Translations under genes and position numbers: made by a program
Notes under the pieces: model-generated
Database searches by the model: none
Told to the model about the DNA's origin: nothing
What the model saw: only the letters and a program-made list of their open reading frames with translations
Assembly: GCA_023459755.1 (NCBI GenBank)
Contig: JAEWSS010000052.1
Coordinates: 1 to 8,331, forward strand
DNA: 8,331 bases
Direction: 5' to 3'
Source: Verrucomicrobiota bacterium
GTDB taxonomy: Bacteria > Verrucomicrobiota > Lentisphaeria > Victivallales > Victivallaceae
In this document: positions 1-6,824 of the stretch, piece after piece
Layout of the letters: each line of letters opens with the position of its first letter
Position numbering within the stretch: position 1 is the first letter of the stretch

Positions 1-627
1 ATACCCCAGCAGAAAGTCAATATTCAGACCGCGCTCGTGAGCCTCGTCAATTATGATGGTGTCGTAGTCCAGCAGACCGGGATCGCCGGAAGTCTCCGCC
101 AGCAGCATGCCGTCGGTCATGAACTTAACCACGGTTTCCGACGACGTGCAGTCGTCAAACCGCACCTTGTAGCCAACGCCGCGCCCCGGTTCGCACTCCA
201 TTTCCGCCGCCACCCGCCGCGCCATCGCCGTCGCCGCCAACCGGCGCGGCTGAGTGCAGCCGATGACTCCGGCGCGACCGCGCCCCAATTCCAACGCGAT
301 TTTCGGCAGCTGCGTGGTTTTCCCGCTTCCGGTGGAGCCGCAGACAATCACCACCGGATTGTCACGGATTGCGTCCATTATTTCGCGGCGGCGGCGCGTC
401 ACCGGCAGTTCTTCCGGATAGGCGATTTTCAGCCGCGCGGCCGCATCAACCAGCGACCGTTTCCCCGCCTTCGCCACCTCGGAAGCAAATTTTTCCAAAT
501 CTTCACGCGAAGCCACCTGCGCCAGCCGACGCTTCAATCGTTCGCGGTCGCGGATGCGCAATGCGGAAAGCGACGCCAGCAGCGAATGCATTTCGGAACC
601 GGACAGCCCGTCGGGATTCAGGGTCAT
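1..627 (-). CDS. hrpA: ATP-dependent RNA helicase HrpA, N-terminal 209 residues (partial)
   Basis: DEAH-box RNA helicase of the HrpA family; only the N-terminus and first RecA-like domain are in the window, since the gene runs off the left edge in an open frame. Motifs visible: Walker A GSTGSGKT (residues 97-104), motif Ia TQPRRLAA (125-132), motif Ib region KFMTDGMLL (168-176) and DEAH (194-197) within IIIDEAHERGLNIDFLLGY. The basic, helical N-terminal stretch before the helicase core (about 10-75) is also typical of HrpA. Full-length members are roughly 1300 residues, so most of the protein is missing. The ATG at 627-625 overlaps the TGA of the upstream lipoprotein-hydrolase gene as ATGA, which fixes the start and suggests translational coupling. 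E. coli HrpA is a cytoplasmic helicase tied to mRNA handling and the rescue of collided ribosomes; the same role here is inferred from the family. Confidence 0.95.
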   Translation of the reverse strand, partial: MTLNPDGLSGSEMHSLLASLSALRIRDRERLKRRLAQVASREDLEKFASEVAKAGKRSLVDAAARLKIAYPEELPVTRRRREIMDAIRDNPVVIVCGSTGSGKTTQLPKIALELGRGRAGVIGCTQPRRLAATAMARRVAAEMECEPGRGVGYKVRFDDCTSSETVVKFMTDGMLLAETSGDPGLLDYDTIIIDEAHERGLNIDFLLGY

Positions 628-2585
628 TTCGCCTGCTCCGCAACCGGCGGAAAAACGTCAAACAGCGCCGTCCCGAAGCCGGGATCGGCCATTTCGCCAA
701 GATGTCCGCCGCCGGAAAACACAACAAGACGGCCGCCAAAAGTGTTCTCAAGAAACTCGGCGTCGTCTTTTGAAAGCAGAAAATCGTTCGCCGAATGGAT
801 GATCCGGACATTTTCGAGCCGCGTCAATTCGTCGCCAACCGCCCGGAGCGAAGCGCCGCGGCGCAGTTCGTCCAAAGTCAGCGTATCGTCGCCGTAACTG
901 CCGCGATAATAATCAAGCAGAACGTTTTCCGCATACCAGTCGAAATCAAGCCGGTTTATCTCCAGATAAAGCGGATAGCGATTCCCCCATTCGTAGCGGT
1001 GTTCCAGCGCCGGAATGCCGGCAAACCGCTGACGAACCATAATCGCGTCGCGCAGGGTGAGCCGGAAACTCAGCCCGATAAAAGCGCGGGCGGATTCCGG
1101 GTCAACCGCGGCGAACGCCGCCTGACGATCCGGACTCAAATACGCACGAATCGCCGCCGCCGCCCGGTTCAGCGCGGTCGCGTTGTCCCATCCCTCGGCG
1201 GTCTTGAACTTATTGTCGATCTCGCGCACCGCCGCCATCGGCTCCACCGGCGGATTGACCGCCGCGACCCCGACCAGCGGCAGACGCAGCATGTCGCGGT
1301 TCCGCGCCGCCATAAACAGCGCCAACAGCCCGCCGTGCGAATATCCGCTCAAAATAACTCCGGACGGCGTTTCACCGGCAAGTCGCAAATCCATGATCGC
1401 CCGGTTGACCGCGCCGGTCAGCAGAAGCGCGTCATACGGCGTGTACCCGGCGCAGAACCCCGGCTCCGCCGCCGTGAGAAAGTCCGGATGAAAAACGTTG
1501 GAAAACACCGCCACCGGATAACCGCGCGAATTTATCAGCTGAGCCATCGCCGTGGCGTTGTCGGCCGAATAATGACCGCCGAGTCCGGCAAAAATGAACA
1601 CCAGCGGCGCAGTTCGGTCAAATCCCTCCGGCGCGGGATAAAATTTGTAGTCAAGTGCCGGACGGCCGGTCAGCAACTGAAGTGAACGCACCGTGCCGTT
1701 CCTGGAAAAATCCGAGTTCCAAAACGAGAGATGCGGCCACATTGTCTGCCGGCGCTCAACAAAAAACAGCGAGCGCAGTGTGTCCAGATCGGCGTTCCCG
1801 GAATATTTGCCGTCAACCGGCGTCATGTCGTCACGCCCGAACGCAACCGCCGATTTTTCGGCGGCATCGTATTCCGGAAATTTGAATTCCGTCCGGTCGT
1901 TGAGCTGAAGATGACGGCGTTGAAGCGACAAGTCGCGCATAAGTTCATACCCGTCCGCCTGACTGCGGTACATGCGGTCGAACATCTCGTAATTCGCGGC
2001 AATCCGGTTGACCGCGGTGAACGCCTGACCGCCGTAAACATAACTTTTCGGGTCGAGCGCACTGTCAAAAATCGCCCCCACCCCGTCGCGCACATTGGAC
2101 GGTCCGTAAACCGGAAGATAAAGATAACACCCCGGACCAATCCCCCACGACGCAAACGCCTGACCGAAATCCTCGTCCTGCCGCTCCAGATCGAACCACG
2201 GCTGCGCCACTTCGAAAAATCCGGCTCCGCCCAACGTCGTGTTGGTCAGAAAACGCAGAAACTCAATCCCACCGCCGGAAAATCTGGCCTGAAGAAACGA
2301 ACTGAACATTCGCGGCGGAAACCCGAGATTATCGGAAAAACAGTTGAAACGATCGAGCACCCACGTCGGAAAAATCGATCCCCAGACATAGCCGACCGGA
2401 CGGTATCCCCAGCGCAGCAGCGCGTCATTGACCGCATACATTGAACGGTTGAACGGCTCCACCGGGTCGTTTCCGCCAAGCTCGGTGGACATCGTATAGA
2501 CCGCTGGAGTATTCTCCGGCGGTTTTTCGCTCGAACATCCGCACAACAGCGCGGCGAAAAGCGCAAAAATCAGGCGTCTCTTCAT
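624..2585 (-). CDS. mlaA: MlaA/VacJ-family lipoprotein fused to a C-terminal alpha/beta hydrolase
   Basis: A 653-residue outer-membrane lipoprotein with two enzyme-like halves. A signal peptide (1-16) ends in lipobox L14-C-G-C17. Ser18 at +2 is not Asp, so outer-membrane sorting is expected. Residues about 38-235 match MlaA: NDPVEPFNR (39-47), NTTLGG (115-120), GIGPGCYLYLPVYGPSNVRDGVG (148-170). MlaA proteins (about 250 residues) pull mislocalised phospholipids from the outer leaflet and hand them to the Mla pathway. After a linker (240-320) comes an alpha/beta hydrolase: oxyanion-hole stretch FAGLGG (332-337), nucleophile elbow G-Y-S416-H-G (414-418), Asp601 in HSAND and His628 in GGGH, with a cap-like insertion at about 452-590. 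The triad looks complete. The substrate is unknown; a lipase or esterase acting on lipids bound by the MlaA half is inference. The start is well supported by AAGGAGGAG 9 nt upstream. The stop overlaps the hrpA start. The frame is uninterrupted, so I read it as a true fusion. Confidence 0.9.
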   Translation of the reverse strand: MKRRLIFALFAALLCGCSSEKPPENTPAVYTMSTELGGNDPVEPFNRSMYAVNDALLRWGYRPVGYVWGSIFPTWVLDRFNCFSDNLGFPPRMFSSFLQARFSGGGIEFLRFLTNTTLGGAGFFEVAQPWFDLERQDEDFGQAFASWGIGPGCYLYLPVYGPSNVRDGVGAIFDSALDPKSYVYGGQAFTAVNRIAANYEMFDRMYRSQADGYELMRDLSLQRRHLQLNDRTEFKFPEYDAAEKSAVAFGRDDMTPVDGKYSGNADLDTLRSLFFVERRQTMWPHLSFWNSDFSRNGTVRSLQLLTGRPALDYKFYPAPEGFDRTAPLVFIFAGLGGHYSADNATAMAQLINSRGYPVAVFSNVFHPDFLTAAEPGFCAGYTPYDALLLTGAVNRAIMDLRLAGETPSGVILSGYSHGGLLALFMAARNRDMLRLPLVGVAAVNPPVEPMAAVREIDNKFKTAEGWDNATALNRAAAAIRAYLSPDRQAAFAAVDPESARAFIGLSFRLTLRDAIMVRQRFAGIPALEHRYEWGNRYPLYLEINRLDFDWYAENVLLDYYRGSYGDDTLTLDELRRGASLRAVGDELTRLENVRIIHSANDFLLSKDDAEFLENTFGGRLVVFSGGGHLGEMADPGFGTALFDVFPPVAEQAK

Positions 2586-2594
2586 TTCTCAGCG

Positions 2595-2603
2595 CTCCTC
2601 CTT
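2595..2603 (-). promoter_or_regulatory. Strong Shine-Dalgarno site of the MlaA-hydrolase gene
   Basis: AAGGAGGAG on the minus strand ends 9 nt before the ATG at 2585. It is the strongest ribosome binding site in the window and fixes the start of the lipoprotein, so that the signal peptide begins MKRRLIF. Confidence 0.8.
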
Positions 2604-2621
2604 ACACTGCGTTTCGTGACG

Positions 2622-2677
2622 AAAATCAAATCCGCCGTCCGATCCTCAATCCGGAACCGGCGGCGGATCATGATTTT
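2622..2677 (-). terminator. Inverted repeat after secDF, probable transcription terminator
   Basis: A long imperfect hairpin begins 5 nt after the secDF stop. On the plus strand the left arm is AAAATCA, A, ATCCGCCG (2622-2637) and the right arm is CGGCGGAT, CA, TGATTTT (2661-2677). That gives 8 GC-rich pairs extended by 7 AT-rich pairs across a small internal loop, plus an inner TCCG/CGGA match. Read in the direction of secDF, the GC stem is followed by TTGATTTT, a modest U-rich tail. On the other strand the tail is ATTTTTTC, so the element may work both ways. It separates yajC-secDF from the lipoprotein gene, though read-through is possible. I found no convincing promoter in the 97-nt gap (2586-2682). 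Confidence 0.6.
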
Positions 2678-2682
2678 TTCTA

Positions 2683-5298
2683 TCAGTCGGCGGTCTTCAA
2701 CGCCGCGGCGTTGCGCCGCTGGTCGCCGATCCGCCGGTGCCAGCTCGCCACAATCGGGCTGGCGATACAAATGCTCGAATATGTGCCGACAATCACACCG
2801 GTAAGCATGACCAGCACAAAATCGTTGATACTGATGCCGCCGAAGAAGAACAAAATCACCAGCACCATCAGCGTGGTCACACTGGTGAGCACCGTCCGGC
2901 TCAGCGTCTGGTTGATACTGATGTCCACCACGTCGGCGTAACTCCGGTTCGGTTCCAGTTGAAGAACCTCACGGATACGGTCAAACACCACAATCGTGTT
3001 GTTCAGCGAATATCCGATCACGGTAAGCACCGCGGCCACCACCGGAAGCGAAACTTCACGCGAGCACAGCGCAAACACGCCCATGGCAATGATTACGTCG
3101 TGTATCAGCGCCAGAATCGCCGCCATGCCGTAGCCGAATTCATAGCGGAAACTGATGTATACCACCATCACCACAAAGCTCAGCAAAATCGCGTAGATCG
3201 CCGACCGGCTGAAGGAGGCGCCAACCATGCTGCCGACCGCGTTTTCATCGCCGCCGGTAAGTTTTGCGGTTGGATACTCGGCGTTCAGCCTGGCAAGGAT
3301 GAGTTCGCCCGAGGTAACGCCGTCGGCAGCGCCGCTCTTCACGGTGTCGCGGATAAGAATCTCAAGTTTACGCTCGGTCTCGTCCACCGGGTTGTTCTTA
3401 TAGGTGACCTTGACTCCGTCATAGCCCATCGCCTTGAGCGACTTTTCCAGCGCGGTCGGCGCAATGCGCTCGGCATAACCGAACGATATCTGCGTGCCGC
3501 CGGTGAAGTCAATCGACAACAGGTCTTTTCCACGCACCGCCATGGTCACGATTGAACCGACGATCAGTGCGATACTTATCGCGTAAAATATCCGGCGGCG
3601 CGCCATGAAGCGGATATGCGGCTTCGAAAGAAACGCATGCATTTTCATCTGCTTCACGTTGAACAGCCGCGCGATCACATCGAACACCAGCCGGGTCAGG
3701 AACAATGCGCAGAAAACGCTGGTGATGATACCGATGCACAATGTTACGGCGAATCCCTTCACCGCGCCGGTGCCCACCGAGTACAGAATGATGCCGGTGA
3801 ACAGCGTTGTAATGTTGGAGTCCAGAACCGCGCTCGACGCCTTCGCGTAGCCGATCCGGATTGCCTCGCTCAACTCCTTGCCGATCGACAATTCCTCGCG
3901 GATACGTTCAAAAATCAGCACATTGGCGTCCACCGCCATACCGATGGTCAGAATAATACCGGCGATACCCGGCAGCGTCAACGTGGCGTTGAACGCCGCC
4001 AGCGCGCCGAGAATCAGCACCACGTTGACCGACAACGCGAACACCGCCACCAGACCGGCCCGGATGTAGTACCAGCCGATGAACACCGCCACCAGCAGCA
4101 GCGCGATGCCGCCGGCGATAATGCCGTTGCGGACGTTTTCCCGACCGAGCGTCGGGTCCATATCGAACATTGCCTCGCGTTCGATCACGAACGGAATACT
4201 GCCGGAGGAAAGCGCGTCGGCGATCTGCTTGGCCTCCTCCTGGGAAAAGTCGCCGCTGATCTCGGCGTTGCCGTTTTCGATCGCGTCATTGATGGTGGGT
4301 GCGCAGTAAAGTTTGTCGTCCAGCACAATTGCCAGCCGACGACTGATGTTGTTGCGGGTGACCTCGGCGAAACGCCGGGTTCCGGTGGCGTCGAACGACA
4401 GTCCGATGGCCCGTTTGTGGTTCTGCGGATTCTGCTGGACCCGCGCGCTGGTGATCCCCTGCCCGTCCATCTCCCAGCGTTTCTGGATGAAGACGTAGTT
4501 GCGAACCGCCTGCCGGCTGGCCTTGTCGCGGCCGGAAAATTCGATTGACTCCTTCAGCTCGTAGCCGGCCGGAGGCTCAAACTTCGCCCGTTCTTCCGGC
4601 GTCAGCGCCAGATACTGGCTGACCAGTTTGTCGTTGTCGGCGTGAACCAGATGAAAACGCAGTTTTGCGCTCATGCCGACCAGCGAAGCCAGCTTGAGTT
4701 TTTCCTCCTTGGACACCACCGGCGCACGCAGCGCGATAAATGCGTCACCGTTCGGCGTGATCTCGCATTCGTTGATGCCCTGCTCGATCAGCCGCTTGCC
4801 GAGAATATCGATAATCAAAGCGCGCGACTGCTCGAAGTTGTTCATCTGATCGGCGTAACGCGCCTCGCGCGCCGCCGCCTCTTCCGGCGTTTCGCCGGCG
4901 GCCGGAGTCGCGTCCGGCGACACCAGCTTCAACATAAACTCAACGCCGCCGGCCAGATCAAGGCCAAGACGGATCGAGCTCCCGGCTTCCTTGCGAACCG
5001 CGCCGATGGCATCGCCGTTGTTTTCCAACTTACTCTTCTTCATCAGGTCGGGCAGATAGACGCCCTCCTGATTGGCGGCCTGAAGCAGTGCGGAGGCGTC
5101 AAACTCCTCCCTGCCGTCGGCCTTAAGCTGTTTCGCCCGGTCCATTACCCGAACCACTTCAGGCGAGCCGGGGTCCTTTACCATTTTTAAAAAGGTGGAA
5201 AAAAAGTCACGCTCGCCCAGCGGATACATGGATGCGGCAAAAACGCCGATGATCACCAGCGCAATTATTATACGCAATAAAACCGGTTTCTTATTCAT
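2683..5298 (-). CDS. secDF: Protein translocase subunit SecDF (SecD-SecF fusion)
   Basis: An 871-residue inner-membrane protein that helps SecYEG/SecA export by using the proton motive force to pull substrates out on the periplasmic side. SecD part: TM1 (about 7-25), the LGLDLAGG motif (111-118), a large periplasmic P1 domain (to about 388), then five TM segments (about 388-540) with GMAVDANVLIFERIREE (453-469). SecF part: TM at about 568-586, SIDFTGG (595-601), a smaller periplasmic domain, then five TM segments (about 697-850) with FDRIRE (772-777) and QTLSRTVLTS (797-806). By family alignment from memory, Asp457, Asp773 and Arg801 correspond to the proton-path residues of Thermus SecDF. 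In E. coli secD and secF are separate genes; single-chain SecDF is known in several phyla. It lies 11 nt downstream of yajC with no clear Shine-Dalgarno site, so it is probably translated from the yajC-secDF mRNA. Confidence 0.97.
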   Translation of the reverse strand: MNKKPVLLRIIIALVIIGVFAASMYPLGERDFFSTFLKMVKDPGSPEVVRVMDRAKQLKADGREEFDASALLQAANQEGVYLPDLMKKSKLENNGDAIGAVRKEAGSSIRLGLDLAGGVEFMLKLVSPDATPAAGETPEEAAAREARYADQMNNFEQSRALIIDILGKRLIEQGINECEITPNGDAFIALRAPVVSKEEKLKLASLVGMSAKLRFHLVHADNDKLVSQYLALTPEERAKFEPPAGYELKESIEFSGRDKASRQAVRNYVFIQKRWEMDGQGITSARVQQNPQNHKRAIGLSFDATGTRRFAEVTRNNISRRLAIVLDDKLYCAPTINDAIENGNAEISGDFSQEEAKQIADALSSGSIPFVIEREAMFDMDPTLGRENVRNGIIAGGIALLLVAVFIGWYYIRAGLVAVFALSVNVVLILGALAAFNATLTLPGIAGIILTIGMAVDANVLIFERIREELSIGKELSEAIRIGYAKASSAVLDSNITTLFTGIILYSVGTGAVKGFAVTLCIGIITSVFCALFLTRLVFDVIARLFNVKQMKMHAFLSKPHIRFMARRRIFYAISIALIVGSIVTMAVRGKDLLSIDFTGGTQISFGYAERIAPTALEKSLKAMGYDGVKVTYKNNPVDETERKLEILIRDTVKSGAADGVTSGELILARLNAEYPTAKLTGGDENAVGSMVGASFSRSAIYAILLSFVVMVVYISFRYEFGYGMAAILALIHDVIIAMGVFALCSREVSLPVVAAVLTVIGYSLNNTIVVFDRIREVLQLEPNRSYADVVDISINQTLSRTVLTSVTTLMVLVILFFFGGISINDFVLVMLTGVIVGTYSSICIASPIVASWHRRIGDQRRNAAALKTAD

Positions 5299-5309
5299 AA
5301 TGGAAAAAT

Positions 5310-5735
5310 TTACTTGTCTTTCTTTTCGTCCTTGTTATCAGCGGCCTTGTCGCTTTTTGCGGCGTCGGCGTCGGTCGGAATGGCGGCGGAGACGCCGGCC
5401 TTGTTGATCTCGATCACCACCTTGGGGGCGACCTCAAGCATAAAAGTGTCCGCCTTGACTTCAGCGATCACGCCGAAGATGCCGGCGTTGGTTACCACCC
5501 GGTCGCCCTTCATGATTTTGCTCAGCGCCTCCTGACGGCGCGCGGCCTGCTTCTTGTTGGAGCGGCTCATGAACAGCATGAAAACAACGAAAATAAGCAG
5601 CAGCGGAATCATCGGCCCGTCAAAAATTCCGGGCGCGGACGGAGCCGCCTCCCCGCTCTGCGGCGCGGCAGCGGCGGTCTGGGCGCTCTGCGCCGTCGAT
5701 ACATTGGCTTCCTGTGCGAAAACAGCGTAGTTCAT
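5310..5735 (-). CDS. yajC: Sec translocon accessory protein YajC
   Basis: A 141-residue membrane protein that joins SecDF in the Sec holotranslocon. It has an Ala/Ser/Pro-rich N-terminus (about 10-36), one TM helix (PLLLIFVVFMLFM, about 44-56), and the YajC core RRQEALSKIMKGDRVVTNAG (66-85) followed by the beta-rich segment to about 120. The tail (122-141) is highly charged and Lys/Asp-rich. E. coli YajC is 110 residues; the extra length lies in the N-terminal extension and the tail. The start is supported by AAGGA at 5748-5744 (minus strand), 8 nt before the ATG. A predicted sigma70-type promoter lies about 50 nt upstream. yajC followed directly by secD(F) is the usual order; the tgt/queA genes often found before yajC in proteobacteria are absent here. 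Confidence 0.95.
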   Translation of the reverse strand: MNYAVFAQEANVSTAQSAQTAAAAPQSGEAAPSAPGIFDGPMIPLLLIFVVFMLFMSRSNKKQAARRQEALSKIMKGDRVVTNAGIFGVIAEVKADTFMLEVAPKVVIEINKAGVSAAIPTDADAAKSDKAADNKDEKKDK

Positions 5736-5791
5736 TGCATTTGTCCTTTTTATTTTATATTGACAATAGAATTCTTCTGCATCAATTATTC

Positions 5792-5820
5792 AATATACAC
5801 CTTTTTCCGCTCTTTGGCAA
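5792..5820 (-). promoter_or_regulatory. Predicted sigma70-type promoter for yajC-secDF
   Basis: On the minus strand: -35 TTGCCA (5820-5815), a 17-nt spacer, -10 TATATT (5797-5792). The likely transcription start is near 5785, giving a leader of about 50 nt before the yajC ATG. The spacing is ideal and the region is AT-rich compared with the genes on either side. This is a consensus match read by eye. Confidence 0.55.
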
Positions 5821-5848
5821 ATTCACCGCAAAGTTTTAACACACTAAT

Positions 5849-5876
5849 TTGAAAGCGGCAAAAGCCGGGCTATATT
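5849..5876 (+). promoter_or_regulatory. Predicted sigma70-type promoter for the nucleotide-sugar operon
   Basis: -35 TTGAAA (5849-5854), a 16-nt spacer, -10 TATATT (5871-5876). The start would be near 5883, about 45 nt before the ATG at 5928. The spacer contains the palindrome CGGC-AAAA-GCCG (5856-5867), a possible operator or chance. The two divergent -35 boxes are only 28 nt apart, so factors bound between them could affect both operons. Confidence 0.5.
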
Positions 5877-5927
5877 AAACGTTGTAAAACTCAAACCAAA
5901 AAGCAACAGGGAAAGAGATCGTTTGCC

Positions 5928-6824
5928 ATGGGAAAAATTACGCTTGTTCTGCTTGCCGCCGGCATGGGTTCACGTTACGGCGGACTCAAGCAGCTCGACA
6001 AAATCGGACCGTGCGGCGAAACCATCATGGACTACTCGGTGTTCGACGCCATCCGCGCCGGATTCGACAAAGTGGTCTTCGTGATCCGACGCGACATTGA
6101 AGAGGCGTTCCGCAGTCAAATCGGCTCCAAGTACGAAAAAATCATCGACGTGGACTACGCTTTTCAGGAACTCGACGACCTCCCGGAGGGGTTCACGCCG
6201 CCGCCGGAACGCACCAAGCCGTGGGGAACCGGACACGCCGTCTACGCCGCCCGCAAAAAGGTTGACACGCCGTTCGCCGTGATAAACGCCGACGACTTTT
6301 ACGGAGCCCACGGCTTCGCCTCCATCGCCGACTTCTTCCGCACCAACACGTCCGACAGCTGCATCTGCGCCTTCGTCATGAGAAATACACTCTCCGCCAA
6401 CGGCACGGTGTCACGCGGCGTCTGCACCGAGCTGCACGGCTGCCTGCAAAGCGTTGAAGAACACACCAAGCTCGCCCCATTTGCCGGAATGGTCCGCAGC
6501 TACCGGCTCACCGGCAACGACATCATCTTCACCGGCAGCGAACCGGTGTCCATGAACATGTGGGGCTTCCGCCCGTCGATCTTCGCCAGCATCGAAACAC
6601 TGTTCACCGACTTCCTCAAGACCTCCGGCCGGGAGCTTAAGAGCGAATTTTACATCCCGTTTGTTGTGGATAATCTGATTCACCGCCACGGCGAACGGTT
6701 CCGGATGCTCGTCTCCGAAGACAACTGGTTCGGCGTGACCTACCGCGAAGACCGCGAGTTCGTCTGCCGGAGCATCGCAAAATTGGTCGAATCAGGAAAA
6801 TACCCGGCACCGCTGTTCAAATGA
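5928..6824 (+). CDS. Sugar-phosphate nucleotidyltransferase (NTP_transferase fold)
   Basis: A 298-residue cytoplasmic enzyme expected to join a sugar-1-phosphate to a nucleoside triphosphate, releasing pyrophosphate. Visible signatures: the N-terminal nucleotide-binding loop LAAGMGSRYGGLKQL (9-23), PWGTGHA (98-104), a metal-binding NADDFYG (120-126; compare the D-D motif of pyrophosphorylases), SMNMWGF (208-214) and the C-terminal NWFGVTYRED (266-275). It is not a typical GalU, GlmU or RmlA; I recognise it as a nucleotidyltransferase family often placed next to NahK-like kinases. The kinase and epimerase neighbours suggest UTP and a HexNAc-1-phosphate as substrates, but neither can be read from the sequence alone. 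The ATG at 5928 starts directly at the first beta strand. The upstream GGGAAAGAGA is a rather loose Shine-Dalgarno match. The TGA overlaps the kinase ATG (6821-6824). Confidence 0.85.
   Translation: MGKITLVLLAAGMGSRYGGLKQLDKIGPCGETIMDYSVFDAIRAGFDKVVFVIRRDIEEAFRSQIGSKYEKIIDVDYAFQELDDLPEGFTPPPERTKPWGTGHAVYAARKKVDTPFAVINADDFYGAHGFASIADFFRTNTSDSCICAFVMRNTLSANGTVSRGVCTELHGCLQSVEEHTKLAPFAGMVRSYRLTGNDIIFTGSEPVSMNMWGFRPSIFASIETLFTDFLKTSGRELKSEFYIPFVVDNLIHRHGERFRMLVSEDNWFGVTYREDREFVCRSIAKLVESGKYPAPLFK

Noticed and set aside
37..897. 286-codon open frame on the plus strand over hrpA and the hydrolase
   Set aside because: It crosses the boundary of two well-supported minus-strand genes and its product is an Arg/Pro-rich low-information sequence.
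624..2585. The idea that the MlaA-hydrolase is two genes merged by a sequencing error
   Set aside because: The reading frame is continuous, the linker has no internal start with a ribosome binding site that I can see, and both halves have intact motifs. A check against relatives would still settle it.
2601..2629. Possible lipoprotein-gene promoter TTGATT-17-TGTAAG on the minus strand
   Set aside because: The -10 is poor and overlaps the Shine-Dalgarno site, so a transcript from it would lack a usable leader.
2582..2770. 62-codon minus-strand frame bridging the end of secDF and the lipoprotein start
   Set aside because: It overlaps the secDF end, the hairpin and the lipoprotein ribosome binding site, is Arg-rich, and has no ribosome binding site of its own.
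3616..4548. 310-codon open frame on the plus strand inside secDF
   Set aside because: Its translation is His/Arg/Gln-rich with no membrane or domain pattern; it is a shadow of secDF.
5758..5775. Short palindromes TATTGACAATA and AGAATTCT in the yajC leader
   Set aside because: Arms of 4-5 bases in AT-rich DNA are expected by chance and match no operator I recognise.
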